From contig NZ_CADIJO010000010.1 in the NCBI RefSeq assembly GCF_902859705.1, positions 62,001-126,000 on the forward strand: a stretch of 64,000 nucleotides of DNA, written 5' to 3'. A program made the position numbers and the translations under genes. Each line of letters starts with the position of its first letter. Positions within the stretch are counted from its first letter, which is position 1. The notes under the pieces were generated by a model that ran no database searches, was not told the origin of the DNA, and saw nothing but the letters and a program-made list of their open reading frames with translations. This document shows positions 27,467-39,038 of the stretch, piece after piece. This stretch comes from Achromobacter deleyi. Lineage in GTDB: Bacteria; Pseudomonadota; Gammaproteobacteria; Burkholderiales; Burkholderiaceae_B.

Positions 27467-28258
27467 TCAGGCGTCGCCGCGCTCGGCCCGGCGGCGGTAC
27501 GGCGCGGCATCGATGCCGTGCTTGCGCATCAGCGCCCAGAAAGCCCGCCGGTGCTTGCTCGATGCCCGGGCCGCCCGCGCCACATTGCCCTGGTGGCGCG
27601 ACAACGCCAGGCGGATGTAATCGGATTCAAAGCCATCCACCACCCGCGCCTTGGCCTGGCGAAAGGGCTCGTGCGCGCCAGGGTTCGCCTGGTGATGCAG
27701 CCCCGCCAGGCCTTGCTGCAACACCTGCCTGGAGAGCGTTGGCCTGACGCTGACATCCGGCCGGGGAACCCCGCCCAGCCTTGACGCGGGGTAGACGAGC
27801 TCGACTTGCTCCAGCTGACTGGGCGGGATTCCCGCCGTCCGCCGCGCCAGCCTCCCCAGCCGCACCCGCAGGCTTTCCAGGCAGTACGGCGCGGTCATGA
27901 AATCGGCCGCCCCCAGCTGCAGCAGGTCTTCGATGGCCGGTGCGGTCATGTCGTGCACGAACAGCAGCACCGGCGTTACCATGGCGTCGCCCGCCTGCTG
28001 CAACGCCATGCGGGTCCAGGCCAGCGACGCGGGCGCGACGGGCAGGATGCAATGATCGTAGCGCCGCAGGCCTACCGCCAGCCGGGCCAGCGCATGAATG
28101 TCCGGCCCGTCATCACCGGCGGCCACCGCCGCGCTTCGCAGCGGCACCAGGTGCAGCCGCACCCGCGCCAGCCGGGCCTGGTCGCGCGCAACCCACGCGC
28201 GCATGGCGACTTCGTGGCCTGGGGTCAGCAATACCCCGCAATCCGTGGTGTCTCGCAC
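27467..28258 (-). CDS. Orphan receiver-like protein with C-terminal Fis-type helix-turn-helix
   Basis: This is a 263-residue protein. The N-terminal half looks like a degenerate response-regulator receiver: hydrophobic strands, then LLQLGAADFMTAPYCLESLRVRLGRLARR, which matches the last beta-alpha unit of a receiver (the usual conserved Lys-Pro is A-P here). I cannot assign a clear phosphorylatable Asp. The C-terminal 45 residues (FESDYIRLALSRHQGNVARAARAS...RRAFWALMRKHGI) are a Fis/NtrC-type helix-turn-helix. The sigma-54 AAA+ domain that normally separates them is absent. It lies between hemE and atpC with no histidine kinase in the window. It is likely a DNA-binding regulator; its targets are unknown. 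Confidence 0.72.
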   Translation of the reverse strand: MRDTTDCGVLLTPGHEVAMRAWVARDQARLARVRLHLVPLRSAAVAAGDDGPDIHALARLAVGLRRYDHCILPVAPASLAWTRMALQQAGDAMVTPVLLFVHDMTAPAIEDLLQLGAADFMTAPYCLESLRVRLGRLARRTAGIPPSQLEQVELVYPASRLGGVPRPDVSVRPTLSRQVLQQGLAGLHHQANPGAHEPFRQAKARVVDGFESDYIRLALSRHQGNVARAARASSKHRRAFWALMRKHGIDAAPYRRRAERGDA

Positions 28259-28381
28259 GCTTTCTTCCTCAGGCAGCTTGCCTAAAGTTGAAGGCTACGG
28301 GTGGGCCATCCCGCTCGCCATTCGTAGCGAACGCAAAAAGCCGCCCGGCTTGCCGAGGCCGTGGCGCCCGCGACAGGCATG

Positions 28382-28407
28382 AAAAAAGCGGCCCGAGGGC
28401 CGCTTCT
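28382..28407 (-). terminator. Rho-independent terminator of the atp operon
   Basis: On the minus strand, AAGCGGCCC pairs with GGGCCGCTT around a 2-base loop and is followed by a run of T (seen as AAAAAA at 28382-28387 on the plus strand), 38 bp after the atpC stop. Confidence 0.85.
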
Positions 28408-28444
28408 TTCGAGTCCGGGGCGAACCCCGGCGGACAGCTGTCGC

Positions 28445-28870
28445 TTAGTGCGAACGGCCGCCTTGGCGCAGCTTGCGCGCCGCGATGGCTTGCGCAGCCA
28501 GCATGGCGAGTTCAGCTTCGACAACCGCGATGTCGGCCTTGTCCTTGGCGTTGGCCAGGGCCTCTTCGGCGCGCTTGCGCGCTTCCAGGGCACGGGCTTC
28601 GTCCAGGTCCGCGGCACGGATGGCGGTGTCGGCCAGGACCGTCACGCTGCCCGGCTGCACTTCCAGAATGCCCCCGGCGACGAAGATGTTTTCCTCGCCT
28701 TGGTCGGCACGAACGATCTTGACCGTCCCGGGGCGTATGCGCGAAATCAGCGGGGTGTGACCGGGCAAGATGCCCAGCTCACCCGCCTCGCCAGGCAGCA
28801 CCACGAACTTCGCCTCACCGGAGAAGATCGCTTCCTCTGCGCTGACGACATCCACATGCAGGGTAGCCAT
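28445..28870 (-). CDS. atpC: ATP synthase F1 epsilon subunit
   Basis: This 141-residue epsilon subunit is the last gene of the atp operon. The N-terminal beta-sandwich contains [41 protein letters not shown], the classic signature. The C-terminal helical hairpin is Ala/Glu/Lys-rich ([22 protein letters not shown]). It is part of the central rotor stalk and inhibits ATP hydrolysis. It lies 9 bp after atpD and just before a strong terminator. Confidence 0.96.
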   Translation of the reverse strand: MATLHVDVVSAEEAIFSGEAKFVVLPGEAGELGILPGHTPLISRIRPGTVKIVRADQGEENIFVAGGILEVQPGSVTVLADTAIRAADLDEARALEARKRAEEALANAKDKADIAVVEAELAMLAAQAIAARKLRQGGRSH

Positions 28871-28879
28871 ATCGGTTCC

Positions 28880-30325
<1,446 letters not shown>

Positions 30326-31231
30326 TTAAACGGCGGCAGCGCCCCCTACGATTTCCGAAATTTCTTTGGTGATCGCGGCCTGACGGGTCTTGTTGTAGAC
30401 CAGTTGCAGCTCTCCGATGACCTTCTTGGCGTTGTCCGACGCCGCCTTCATGGCGACCATCCGGGCCGACTGCTCCGAAGCCATGTTCTCGGCCACGGCT
30501 TGGTACAGCAGGCCTTCAACGTAACGCTGCAGCAGGTCGTCGATCACGCTACGGGCGTCGGGTTCGTAGATGTAATCCCAGCTGTAGTCCGACTTCACTT
30601 CCGACGTCTTCGCCAGGCTTTCGGCACCCGTCTGGTACGGATCTTCCAAACCGCTGGCCAACGGCAGCAGGCGCAAGAACAGCGGCTCCTGCTTCATCGT
30701 GTTGACGAAGCGGGTCGAAGCCACGTACAGCGCGTCGATGCGACCTTCCAGGTAGGCGTCCAGCTGCACCTTGATCGCGCCCAGCAGGCGGTCCAGTTGC
30801 GGCTTGTCGCCCAGTTGCACTTCCTGGGACACCAGCTTGGCGCCGATACGGGTCAACACACCCACGCCCTTGTTGCCGAAAGCGGTCGCTTGCACGGCGA
30901 TGCCGTTTTTCTCGAACTCTTTCAGCTTGCCCAACGTCACGCGAGTGATGTTGGTGTTCAAGCCGCCGCACAAACCCTTGTCGGTCGTCACCATGACCAC
31001 GCCGACCGCCTTGATTTCGCGTTCGACCAGGTACGGGTGGCTGTACTCGGGGTTGGCCTGCATCAGGTGCGCAGCAATCTCGCGCACCTTGGTGGCGTAC
31101 GGACGACCAGCACGCATCCGTTCCTGCGCCTTGCGCATCTTGGATGCGGCGACCATTTCCATCGCCTTGGTGATCTTGCGCGTGTTTTGCACGCTCTTGA
31201 TCTTGGTTCGGATTTCCTTAATTCCGGGCAT
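30326..31231 (-). CDS. atpG: ATP synthase F1 gamma subunit
   Basis: This 301-residue gamma subunit starts [36 protein letters not shown], the invariant N-terminal coiled-coil helix, and ends with the matching C-terminal helix containing [43 protein letters not shown]. These two helices form the rotating shaft inside the alpha3beta3 head. The gene is placed between atpA and atpD as expected. Confidence 0.97.
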   Translation of the reverse strand: MPGIKEIRTKIKSVQNTRKITKAMEMVAASKMRKAQERMRAGRPYATKVREIAAHLMQANPEYSHPYLVEREIKAVGVVMVTTDKGLCGGLNTNITRVTLGKLKEFEKNGIAVQATAFGNKGVGVLTRIGAKLVSQEVQLGDKPQLDRLLGAIKVQLDAYLEGRIDALYVASTRFVNTMKQEPLFLRLLPLASGLEDPYQTGAESLAKTSEVKSDYSWDYIYEPDARSVIDDLLQRYVEGLLYQAVAENMASEQSARMVAMKAASDNAKKVIGELQLVYNKTRQAAITKEISEIVGGAAAV

Positions 31232-31329
31232 TGCGCTTTCCTGTGAAGACTGGCCGATGGGTTCCGCTCACGCCTCAACCATCCGGTAAGGATGGGTGAG
31301 GCGTTGCAGACGCCTAACCCATCACTTTC

Positions 31330-32871
31330 TTAAAAAGCACCGTGCTTCTTGAATTCCTGAACGGCGGTGGCCAGTTCGGCCTCGTCGTCCTTGGACAGTT
31401 CCTTGGTGTCTTCGATGCGCTGGATCAGGGCCGCATGCTTGGCCTTGAGTTGATCCTTCAGCGACTTCTCGAACGACAGCACTTGGGCCACGTCCACGTC
31501 ATCCAGGTAGCCGTTGTTGACCGTGTACAGCGTGACGGCCAGTTCCCACACTTGCAGCGGCTGGTATTGCGGCTGCTTGAGCAGTTCGACCACGCGCTTG
31601 CCGCGTTCCAGCTGGCGACGGGTGGCGTCGTCCAGGTCGGAAGCGAACTGCGCGAAGGCGGCCAGTTCACGGTACTGCGCCAGGTCGGTACGGATACCGC
31701 CGGACAGCTTCTTGACGACCTTGGTCTGCGCAGCGCCACCCACACGCGACACCGAGATACCGGCGTTGATAGCGGGGCGGACACCGGCGTTGAACAGGTC
31801 GGTTTCCAGGAAGATCTGGCCGTCCGTGATCGAGATCACGTTGGTCGGAACGAAAGCGGACACGTCGCCAGCCTGGGTTTCGATGATCGGCAGTGCGGTC
31901 AGCGAGCCGGTCTTGCCCTTGACGGCGCCATCGGTGAACTTCTCGACGTAGTCTTCGTTCACGCGGGCAGCGCGTTCCAGCAGGCGCGAGTGCAGGTAGA
32001 ACACGTCGCCCGGGTAGGCTTCGCGGCCCGGCGGACGGCGCAGGAGCAGCGACACCTGGCGGTAGGCCCAGGCTTGCTTGGTCAGGTCGTCATAGACGAT
32101 CAGGGCGTCTTCGCCGCGATCGCGGAAGTATTCGCCCATCGTGCAGCCGGCGTAGGCAGCCAGGTACTGCATGGCGGCCGAGTCCGAAGCCGAAGCGGCC
32201 ACGACGATGGTGTAGTCCATCGCGCCGTGCTCTTCCAGCTTGCGCACCACGTTGTTGATCGTGGAAGCCTTCTGGCCGATAGCGACGTACACGCAGGTGA
32301 CGCCCTTGCCCTTCTGGCTGATGATGGTGTCGACGGCCACGGCGGTCTTGCCGGTCTGGCGGTCGCCAATGATCAGTTCGCGCTGGCCACGGCCGATGGG
32401 AACCATCGAGTCGATAGCCTTGACGCCGGTTTGCAGCGGCTGCGACACCGAGCGGCGGGCGATAACGCCAGGCGCCACTTTTTCGATGATGTCGGTGGCC
32501 TTGGCATTGACCGGGCCCTTGCCGTCGATCGGTTCGCCCAGCGTGTTGACCACGCGGCCTTTCAGTTCGGGACCAACCGGAACTTCCAGAATGCGGCCGG
32601 TCGTCTTGACCTGGTCGCCTTCGGAGATGCCGGTGTAGTCACCGAGAATAACGGCGCCGACGGAATCGCGCTCGAGGTTGAGCGCCAGACCGAAAACGTT
32701 GTTGGGGAATTCGAGCATTTCGCCCTGCATCACATCGGACAAGCCGTGGATGCGGGTAATACCGTCGGTCACGGACACGACGGTGCCCTGAGTACGGACA
32801 TCAGCCGAAGCGCCCAGGCCCTCGATGCGGCTCTTGAGCAGTTCGCTGATCTCGGAGGGATTGAGTTGCAT
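31330..32871 (-). CDS. atpA: ATP synthase F1 alpha subunit
   Basis: This 513-residue alpha subunit has its start set at ATG 32871 ([19 protein letters not shown]), which is the universal AtpA N-terminus; the frame continues upstream for 40 codons but that part overlaps the atpH end and is not coding. The P-loop is GDRQTGKT. The region around [14 protein letters not shown] and [17 protein letters not shown] is typical. It is a non-catalytic nucleotide-binding subunit of the F1 head. Confidence 0.97.
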   Translation of the reverse strand: MQLNPSEISELLKSRIEGLGASADVRTQGTVVSVTDGITRIHGLSDVMQGEMLEFPNNVFGLALNLERDSVGAVILGDYTGISEGDQVKTTGRILEVPVGPELKGRVVNTLGEPIDGKGPVNAKATDIIEKVAPGVIARRSVSQPLQTGVKAIDSMVPIGRGQRELIIGDRQTGKTAVAVDTIISQKGKGVTCVYVAIGQKASTINNVVRKLEEHGAMDYTIVVAASASDSAAMQYLAAYAGCTMGEYFRDRGEDALIVYDDLTKQAWAYRQVSLLLRRPPGREAYPGDVFYLHSRLLERAARVNEDYVEKFTDGAVKGKTGSLTALPIIETQAGDVSAFVPTNVISITDGQIFLETDLFNAGVRPAINAGISVSRVGGAAQTKVVKKLSGGIRTDLAQYRELAAFAQFASDLDDATRRQLERGKRVVELLKQPQYQPLQVWELAVTLYTVNNGYLDDVDVAQVLSFEKSLKDQLKAKHAALIQRIEDTKELSKDDEAELATAVQEFKKHGAF

Positions 32872-32899
32872 ATTGACTCCTGGAATCCTGTTAGTTGCC

Positions 32900-33439
32900 T
32901 TAAGCGGCGAGCGTATCGCGCATGCGGGCCAATTGGGCTTGTACGGACGTATCGAGCACCTGGTCCCCGACGGCCACGCGCACGCCGCCAATCAACGACG
33001 GGTCGACGGTGACGCTGGGCTTGAGCTTGAGGCCGAATTTGTGTTCAAGGGCGGTGACCAGTTCTTTGACTTGGGCATCGCTCAGCTCGAACGCGCTGGT
33101 GATTTCCGCCTGCGCCGTGCCATCGTGACGATTCCGCAGCACCACGAATTGCGTGGCGATGTCGGGCAGCAGCAGCAGCCGGTCGTTTTCAACCAGCAGC
33201 TCGATGAAATTGCGGGCGGCTTGCGGCAAATCGGCCTTGATCAGGCCGGTAAACAGGTCGACGCGCTGCTTGTCACCCAGACGCGGGTCGGCCATGGCCT
33301 CGCGCACGTCGGGGTTGGATGCGACCTGGGCCAGCTCGCTGACCAGGTCGGCCCAGACCTGCAGACCGGCCTTGTCGTCGCGCGCGGCGGCGAACAAGGC
33401 TTCGGCGTAGGGCCTGGCAACAGTGGAAAGTTCAGCCAT
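32900..33439 (-). CDS. atpH: ATP synthase F1 delta subunit
   Basis: This 179-residue delta (OSCP-like) subunit joins the top of F1 to the peripheral b-stalk. It starts [22 protein letters not shown] and contains the C-terminal signature [31 protein letters not shown]. The length is as expected. It is 28 bp upstream of atpA and 12 bp downstream of atpF. Confidence 0.96.
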   Translation of the reverse strand: MAELSTVARPYAEALFAAARDDKAGLQVWADLVSELAQVASNPDVREAMADPRLGDKQRVDLFTGLIKADLPQAARNFIELLVENDRLLLLPDIATQFVVLRNRHDGTAQAEITSAFELSDAQVKELVTALEHKFGLKLKPSVTVDPSLIGGVRVAVGDQVLDTSVQAQLARMRDTLAA

Positions 33440-33451
33440 GACGGTCCCGGA

Positions 33452-33922
33452 TTAAAGCTGCGCGCGAAGCTGGTTCAGCAGCTCGGCGTGCGCGCGGGCG
33501 TCAACCTCGCGCTTGAGGATCTGTTCAGCACCCTTGACAGCCAGCGCGGCAACGTCGTCGCGCAGCGAATCACGGGCGCGCTGGACTTCCTGCGCGGCAT
33601 CCTGTGCAGCTTGCGCCACGATGCGGGCACGCTCGGCTTCCGCTTCACGGCGGGCCTGCTCGATCAGGGAGGCGGCTTGCTTCTCGGCCTCGATGATGCG
33701 GGCGTGGTTTTCGGACTTGGCAGAAGCCTCGATCAGACTGACGCGCGCCTGGGCCTGGGCCAGATCGGCCTTGCCCTTCTCGGCGGCGGCTAGGCCGTCG
33801 GCGATTTTTTGGCGGCGCTCGTCCATCGCCTTCGTCAGAGGAGGCCACACGAATTTCATCGTGAACCAGCCCAGAACGAAGAACACGAGCATCTGGAAAA
33901 TGATCGTCGCGTTCAGATTCAC
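33452..33922 (-). CDS. atpF: ATP synthase Fo b subunit
   Basis: This 156-residue peripheral-stalk subunit has a single N-terminal membrane helix ([23 protein letters not shown]), then a long charged coiled coil ([24 protein letters not shown] onward). The start is GTG 33922: an AAAGGAAC ribosome-binding site lies just before it and it yields the standard MNLNATI start, whereas the further-upstream in-frame Met adds 12 non-conserved residues. Confidence 0.95.
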   Translation of the reverse strand: MNLNATIIFQMLVFFVLGWFTMKFVWPPLTKAMDERRQKIADGLAAAEKGKADLAQAQARVSLIEASAKSENHARIIEAEKQAASLIEQARREAEAERARIVAQAAQDAAQEVQRARDSLRDDVAALAVKGAEQILKREVDARAHAELLNQLRAQL

Positions 33923-34064
33923 GGTCGTTCCTTTAACACCTTGCGGCTCCGACGGCACCCGGGAGGGGCAACGCGGAGCACTCGATACTTTGCTGACCGG
34001 CGACGGGGCTTATGCCCACATCGCCGCCAGCGTCATGACCCGCCTTTTCGCCGGCGGGCGTGCC

Positions 34065-34334
<270 letters not shown>

Positions 34335-34424
34335 TCAAAAATAAAAAAATGAGGGTACTGCTCAATGCAAGAGGATCTTGCTATCCAGCGCCGGCCGGGT
34401 GGCCGACGCCGGAAATTCGGGGGA

Positions 34425-35318
<894 letters not shown>

Positions 35319-35391
35319 CTATTTGCTGTATGCCCAGCCCTTGCGAGCTGGACGATTCCACGATTCGGTTTGCCGTAAATTTCCCGGCGCG

Positions 35392-35910
35392 CTATGACAA
35401 CTTGCGGAACATCAAAAGCAGGAGATATCCCTTCAAGGTGAGAATCAGACCGAGCAGTGCGGCAGGCCAGACCAGCGTGTCCTGCGCCACATGCGAAAGC
35501 AGCCACAACAGCAATGCCGTTGCGAACAACTTGATCAACTCACCAGAGAGAAAGGTAAAGGGACTGGCTTTACCGGCCCGAACACTGACAGCCAGGCGCA
35601 ATGCGAACAACGCATTGGGTATGAAATACGCTCCTGCCCCCGCCAGCGCCGACCAACCTGCCGCCGCCCCTCCTACAACCCCCGCTATTACTGCTGCTGC
35701 GAGCCCCATGGCGCCTTGCGCCACCAGCGCCAACAAGAGTCCGCGGCCCGCTTGAGCATTCAGCGCCGCGCGGTCCGCGTCGCTAAGCACCAGCACCCGG
35801 TCCACCGAGTCCTGATTCGCCAGAACCTGGCGCACTTCGCCCTGTTGCGACAGTTGCTGTGGTTGCATCTGCCGCGCAGGTTCGTGCCGCACTGTGTTCT
35901 GCTGCATCAA
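35392..35910 (-). CDS. atpI: ATP synthase subunit I
   Basis: This 172-residue protein is the first gene of the atp operon. Four hydrophobic segments follow a polar N-terminal extension rich in Gln (about 60 residues: RQMQPQQLSQQGEVRQVLANQ), which is longer than in enteric AtpI. The core has the AtpI pattern GAYFIPNALFALRL ... FTFLSGELIKLFATALLLWL. AtpI assists assembly of the c ring or Mg handling and is not part of the final complex. A start at Met 2 or after the extension cannot be excluded. Confidence 0.85.
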   Translation of the reverse strand: MMQQNTVRHEPARQMQPQQLSQQGEVRQVLANQDSVDRVLVLSDADRAALNAQAGRGLLLALVAQGAMGLAAAVIAGVVGGAAAGWSALAGAGAYFIPNALFALRLAVSVRAGKASPFTFLSGELIKLFATALLLWLLSHVAQDTLVWPAALLGLILTLKGYLLLLMFRKLS

Positions 35911-36008
35911 ACTTCCCCGCGTAAATTCCGGCCTGGCTACCTGCTTGGCTGGAACCCCGAAAGCGCTCTTGAAATCTGCTCAAGTAGCCCCACGTAGTTC
36001 CTGACCTT

Positions 36009-36034
36009 GCTAAGCCAAGATTGCTTGGCTCAGC
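36009..36034 (-). other. Leader hairpin upstream of atpI
   Basis: AGCCAAG (36013-36019) and CTTGGCT (36024-36030) pair around ATTG; GCT and AGC extend the stem after one mismatch. It lies about 100 bp before the atpI start and is probably an RNA structure in the operon leader. Confidence 0.4.
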
Positions 36035-36077
36035 CTTCCGGCCCGGCTTTTCAGCCTGGCCGCATAGCCCTGCCCCT

Positions 36078-36111
36078 CGGTACTGCTCCCGGTACTACCC
36101 TATCCGGTACT
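36078..36111. repeat. Three CGGTACT repeats in the atp leader
   Basis: CGGTACT occurs at 36078-36084, 36090-36096 and 36105-36111; the first and third are followed by GCTC. The spacing is 12 and 15 bp. It could be a protein-binding array or a chance cluster. Confidence 0.4.
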
Positions 36112-36184
36112 GCTCTCTTGTTTCGCTACGAAGACCAGTGCTGTCGGCACCTTTGTCCTTATCCCGCAAGCGTCAAACCCGCAG

Positions 36185-36214
36185 AGTATAGCGTGATTCT
36201 TTTTACCCGAGCAA
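36185..36214 (-). promoter_or_regulatory. Probable promoter of the atp operon
   Basis: On the minus strand, TTGCTC (36214-36209), an 18-bp spacer and TATACT (36190-36185). The surrounding sequence is AT-richer than average. Other promoters closer to atpI are possible. Confidence 0.5.
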
Positions 36215-36342
36215 ATGAACTTTCGGGGGTTTGTAAGGTGACAACAAGGGCCTGAAGCCCCGCGGCTTCCGAGAGAAATTGGGGACGCGAATGCCCCTCG
36301 CCGCCGGGCGGTATCCATCCGGTCGACACAACACGATTGCGC

Positions 36343-36373
36343 AAAAAGAAAGCGGCCCCACCGGGGCCGCTTT
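36343..36373 (-). terminator. Rho-independent terminator of the DUF1254 gene
   Basis: On the minus strand AAAGCGGCCCC pairs with GGGGCCGCTTT (plus positions 36349-36359 and 36363-36373) and is followed by a T-rich run, 49 bp past the stop codon. Confidence 0.85.
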
Positions 36374-36421
36374 GTCGTTGGAGGACGCCGCCACCATGGC
36401 GGCGCCGCTTTCCGCGACAGG

Positions 36422-37972
36422 TCAGTCGCGCTTGACCGGCGGCGGCGCCCACAGGCCGTCCAGCGCCGTATCCTGCGGCCAGTACAGACGCATGCTCAGC
36501 AGGAACTGGCCTTCGTTGGCCGGCGTGGCCAGCCAGTTCGAGCGCTTGCGTTCGCCCGGGTCGCGGCGCTGGATGTAGATGTCCAGCGAACCGTCGGCGT
36601 TGTACTTCAGGCCGTCGGTACTGCGCAGGGCATAACGGTTGGCCGGGTTGTCGGCAAAGCCGTGCTTGTCGTTATAGACATGCAGCGACCAGAACGCGTT
36701 GGCCGGCGGCAACTGGCCCTTGTCGAAGTGCAGCACGTAGTCTTCGTTCGACGACAGCACGCGACCCTTGGAATCGGACACCGTGACCGGATACAGCACG
36801 TCTTCCGGCGTGGGCGCGCCCAGGCCCGCATAGGCAATGGCGGCGCGGCGCGTGTAGTCGGTGCCATACGTACCGATGCCGGTCAGCACGGTGTTCCAGC
36901 CGTTGATCGGCGTGGCCAGGCGCGAGACGCCATCCGCGATGCGGCGGCCGGCCAGCGGCTGCGCGTCAGCCAGGGCCTGTTGCACGGTGGGGCTCAAGCG
37001 GCCATACGAGAACGGCTGGCGGGCATCGAGCCCGATGCGGCGCATGCGGTCCAGGATGGGCGTGTCGTTAGCGTGCGGCGGGTTGTTGCGCAGCACGTCG
37101 AAGAACAGCGTGAAGAACGAGGCGGCGTCCATCGCGGCCGCCTGTTCGGCCGGCGTGCCTTCGACCACGGTGACGGGCATCGGCATGGGCACGTCGCTGC
37201 CGATCGGTGCGGTGCCGACGCCAGGACCGGTCTGCGGATACGGCGATGCCGCGCCGCGGGCACGGCCCGGTACCGGCACGGCCGGTGCAATCAACGGGCT
37301 GGCCGACATGTTGGCCTGGATCTGATTCACGTTGGCGTAGTCCTGCGGACCGCCGGTCTGGGTCCAGCCGATCAGCCAGCCGGTGGACGTGGGGCTGTGG
37401 ATCACGTCCACGCCGGGCGGCAGCGTGCCTTGCCAATTGGGGCCGACGATGGCGAAGGACTGCGCGCCAGGACCGTTGGTGCGGGTGCCGCGCGAGGCGA
37501 ACACGTCGCTCCACATGTCCAGCGCGGACAGCACGTTATAGCGGTTGCCGGTATCGGGCAGGCGCACGATCAAGGGCGCGCGCGACACGTCGAACCACAG
37601 GCTGGAATACAGCGCGTCGGCGCTGGGCCACGGCGTATCGGCCGCGCGCGGATCGGGGAACGCGGCCTTGTGGCCGAACTGGTTCACCGGCGCCTTGCCG
37701 TCCAGCGGCGACTGCACGGCGGTGGCCTTGCGGCGCGCCAATTCCATCAGCACCATCGGGTACGCGTAGACATAGGCGTCGATGGCCGTCTCGCGCAGTT
37801 CCTGCGCGCTCATCTGCGGCGCGGGCGCGGCGGCGGCGGGATACGGTGTCTCGGACACCAGCCGCATCGACGGCCGCGGCGATTGGGCTTGCGTAGCGGT
37901 CACGAAGCAGACGCCCAAGGCGCCCGCGAGCACGGCGGCGGACCACCGGCGATTAAAAGGGGAAGTACGCAT
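36422..37972 (-). CDS. Secreted DUF1254/DUF1214 domain protein
   Basis: This is a 516-residue protein with a Sec signal peptide (MRTSPFNRRWSAAVLAGALGVCFVTATQAQ). A DUF1254 region follows (about 60-190: ETAIDAYVYAYPMVLMELARRKA, PSADALYSSLWFDVSRAPLIVRLPDTG) and then a DUF1214 region near the C-terminus (about 390-500: VLHFDKGQLPPANAFWSLHVYN). This two-domain architecture is widespread in bacteria and has no assigned biochemical role. It is probably periplasmic. A Pro/Gly-rich linker (about 215-250) separates the halves. It is a single gene with its own terminator. Confidence 0.85.
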   Translation of the reverse strand: MRTSPFNRRWSAAVLAGALGVCFVTATQAQSPRPSMRLVSETPYPAAAAPAPQMSAQELRETAIDAYVYAYPMVLMELARRKATAVQSPLDGKAPVNQFGHKAAFPDPRAADTPWPSADALYSSLWFDVSRAPLIVRLPDTGNRYNVLSALDMWSDVFASRGTRTNGPGAQSFAIVGPNWQGTLPPGVDVIHSPTSTGWLIGWTQTGGPQDYANVNQIQANMSASPLIAPAVPVPGRARGAASPYPQTGPGVGTAPIGSDVPMPMPVTVVEGTPAEQAAAMDAASFFTLFFDVLRNNPPHANDTPILDRMRRIGLDARQPFSYGRLSPTVQQALADAQPLAGRRIADGVSRLATPINGWNTVLTGIGTYGTDYTRRAAIAYAGLGAPTPEDVLYPVTVSDSKGRVLSSNEDYVLHFDKGQLPPANAFWSLHVYNDKHGFADNPANRYALRSTDGLKYNADGSLDIYIQRRDPGERKRSNWLATPANEGQFLLSMRLYWPQDTALDGLWAPPPVKRD

Positions 37973-38157
37973 GCAAGGCTCCTTGTTGCTATTGTTTGCA
38001 GGCGAGCCGCCGCGCGTGGGCTTACCAGTTCGGGCAAGCCTCTCTGGCGCGGCACCTCTTAGTGATGACGCCCATTCAGGATATGACCGATCACTGCAAC
38101 AAGGTGCTGCCCAAAGGTTTCAAGGCGCAACGTTCCCGCGACGCCGACGCCGCACAT

Positions 38158-38182
38158 GAAAACGCGCCCTCGCGGGGCGCGT
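38158..38182 (-). terminator. Terminator of the enoyl-CoA hydratase gene
   Basis: On the minus strand ACGCGCCC pairs with GGGCGCGT (plus positions 38162-38169 and 38175-38182) and is followed by TTTTC, about 50 bp after the stop. Confidence 0.7.
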
Positions 38183-38229
38183 GGGTCTTGCCTGGCGCAT
38201 CCGGCCTGCCGGCGCGGACGTAACAAGGT

Positions 38230-39006
38230 TTAACGGTGTTTAAAGTCCGGTTTGCGCTTTTCAGTGAAGGCGGCCATGCCTTCCTTCTGGTCTTCGGTGG
38301 CGAATAGCGAATGGAACACGCGGCGTTCGAACAGCAGGCCTTCGTTGAGCGAACCCTCGAAGGCGCGGTTGACGCATTCCTTGGCCATCATGACCGACGG
38401 CAGCGACATCGAGGCGATGACGGTGGCGGCGTCCATGGCTTCTTCCATGAGCTTGTCGGCCGGTACGACGCGCGACACCAGGCCGGCGCGCTCGGCTTCT
38501 TCGGCGCCCATCATGCGGGCGGTCAGTGCCATGTCCATGGCCTTGGCCTTGCCCACCGCGCGCGGCAGGCGCTGGGTGCCGCCGGCGCCGGGGATGACGC
38601 CCAGCTTGATTTCGGGCTGGCCGAACTTGGCGCTGTCGGCGGCGATGATGATGTCGCACATCATGGCCAGCTCGCAGCCGCCGCCCAGCGCGTAGCCCGC
38701 CACCGCCGCGATCACGGGCTTCTTGATGCGCTTGAGGGTTTCCCAGTTGCGGGTGATGTATTCGCTGCCGTAGACATCCATGTACGACCAGTCTTTCATG
38801 GCGCCGATGTCGGCCCCGGCGGCGAAGGCTTTTTCGCTGCCGGTGATGACCACGGCGCCGATGCCGGCGTCGGCTTCAAAGGCCAGCAGCGCCGCCCCGA
38901 GCTCGTCCATCAGTTGATCGTTGAGCGCGTTGAGCGCCTTGGGGCGGTTCAGCGTCAGCAGACCGACGCGGCCGCGGGTTTCGACCAGCACAAACGACTC
39001 GCTCAT
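38230..39006 (-). CDS. Enoyl-CoA hydratase
   Basis: This is a 258-residue crotonase-family enzyme that hydrates 2-enoyl-CoA to 3-hydroxyacyl-CoA in fatty- or aromatic-acid beta-oxidation. The oxyanion-hole loops [10 protein letters not shown] and [13 protein letters not shown] are present. Both catalytic Glu are in place (E112 in GGCELA, E132 in [15 protein letters not shown]). The length and motifs fit short-chain enoyl-CoA hydratase (EchA/PaaF/FadB type). It is divergent from the M61 peptidase gene with only 32 bp between them. No other beta-oxidation genes are adjacent. Confidence 0.9.
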   Translation of the reverse strand: MSESFVLVETRGRVGLLTLNRPKALNALNDQLMDELGAALLAFEADAGIGAVVITGSEKAFAAGADIGAMKDWSYMDVYGSEYITRNWETLKRIKKPVIAAVAGYALGGGCELAMMCDIIIAADSAKFGQPEIKLGVIPGAGGTQRLPRAVGKAKAMDMALTARMMGAEEAERAGLVSRVVPADKLMEEAMDAATVIASMSLPSVMMAKECVNRAFEGSLNEGLLFERRVFHSLFATEDQKEGMAAFTEKRKPDFKHR

Positions 39007-39038
39007 TGAATGTCTCCAGGGGAAGGATGAAATAAGAT

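Larger units (their letters stand above)
35911..36421. other. atp operon leader and promoter region
   Basis: There is no gene in these 511 bp. The stretch holds a minus-strand promoter (36185-36214), a hairpin (36009-36034), a triplet repeat (36078-36111), a small hairpin GAAGCC-CCGC-GGCTTC (36254-36269) and the terminator of the DUF1254 gene (36343-36373). The leader between the promoter and the atpI start would be about 270 nt. Confidence 0.6.
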
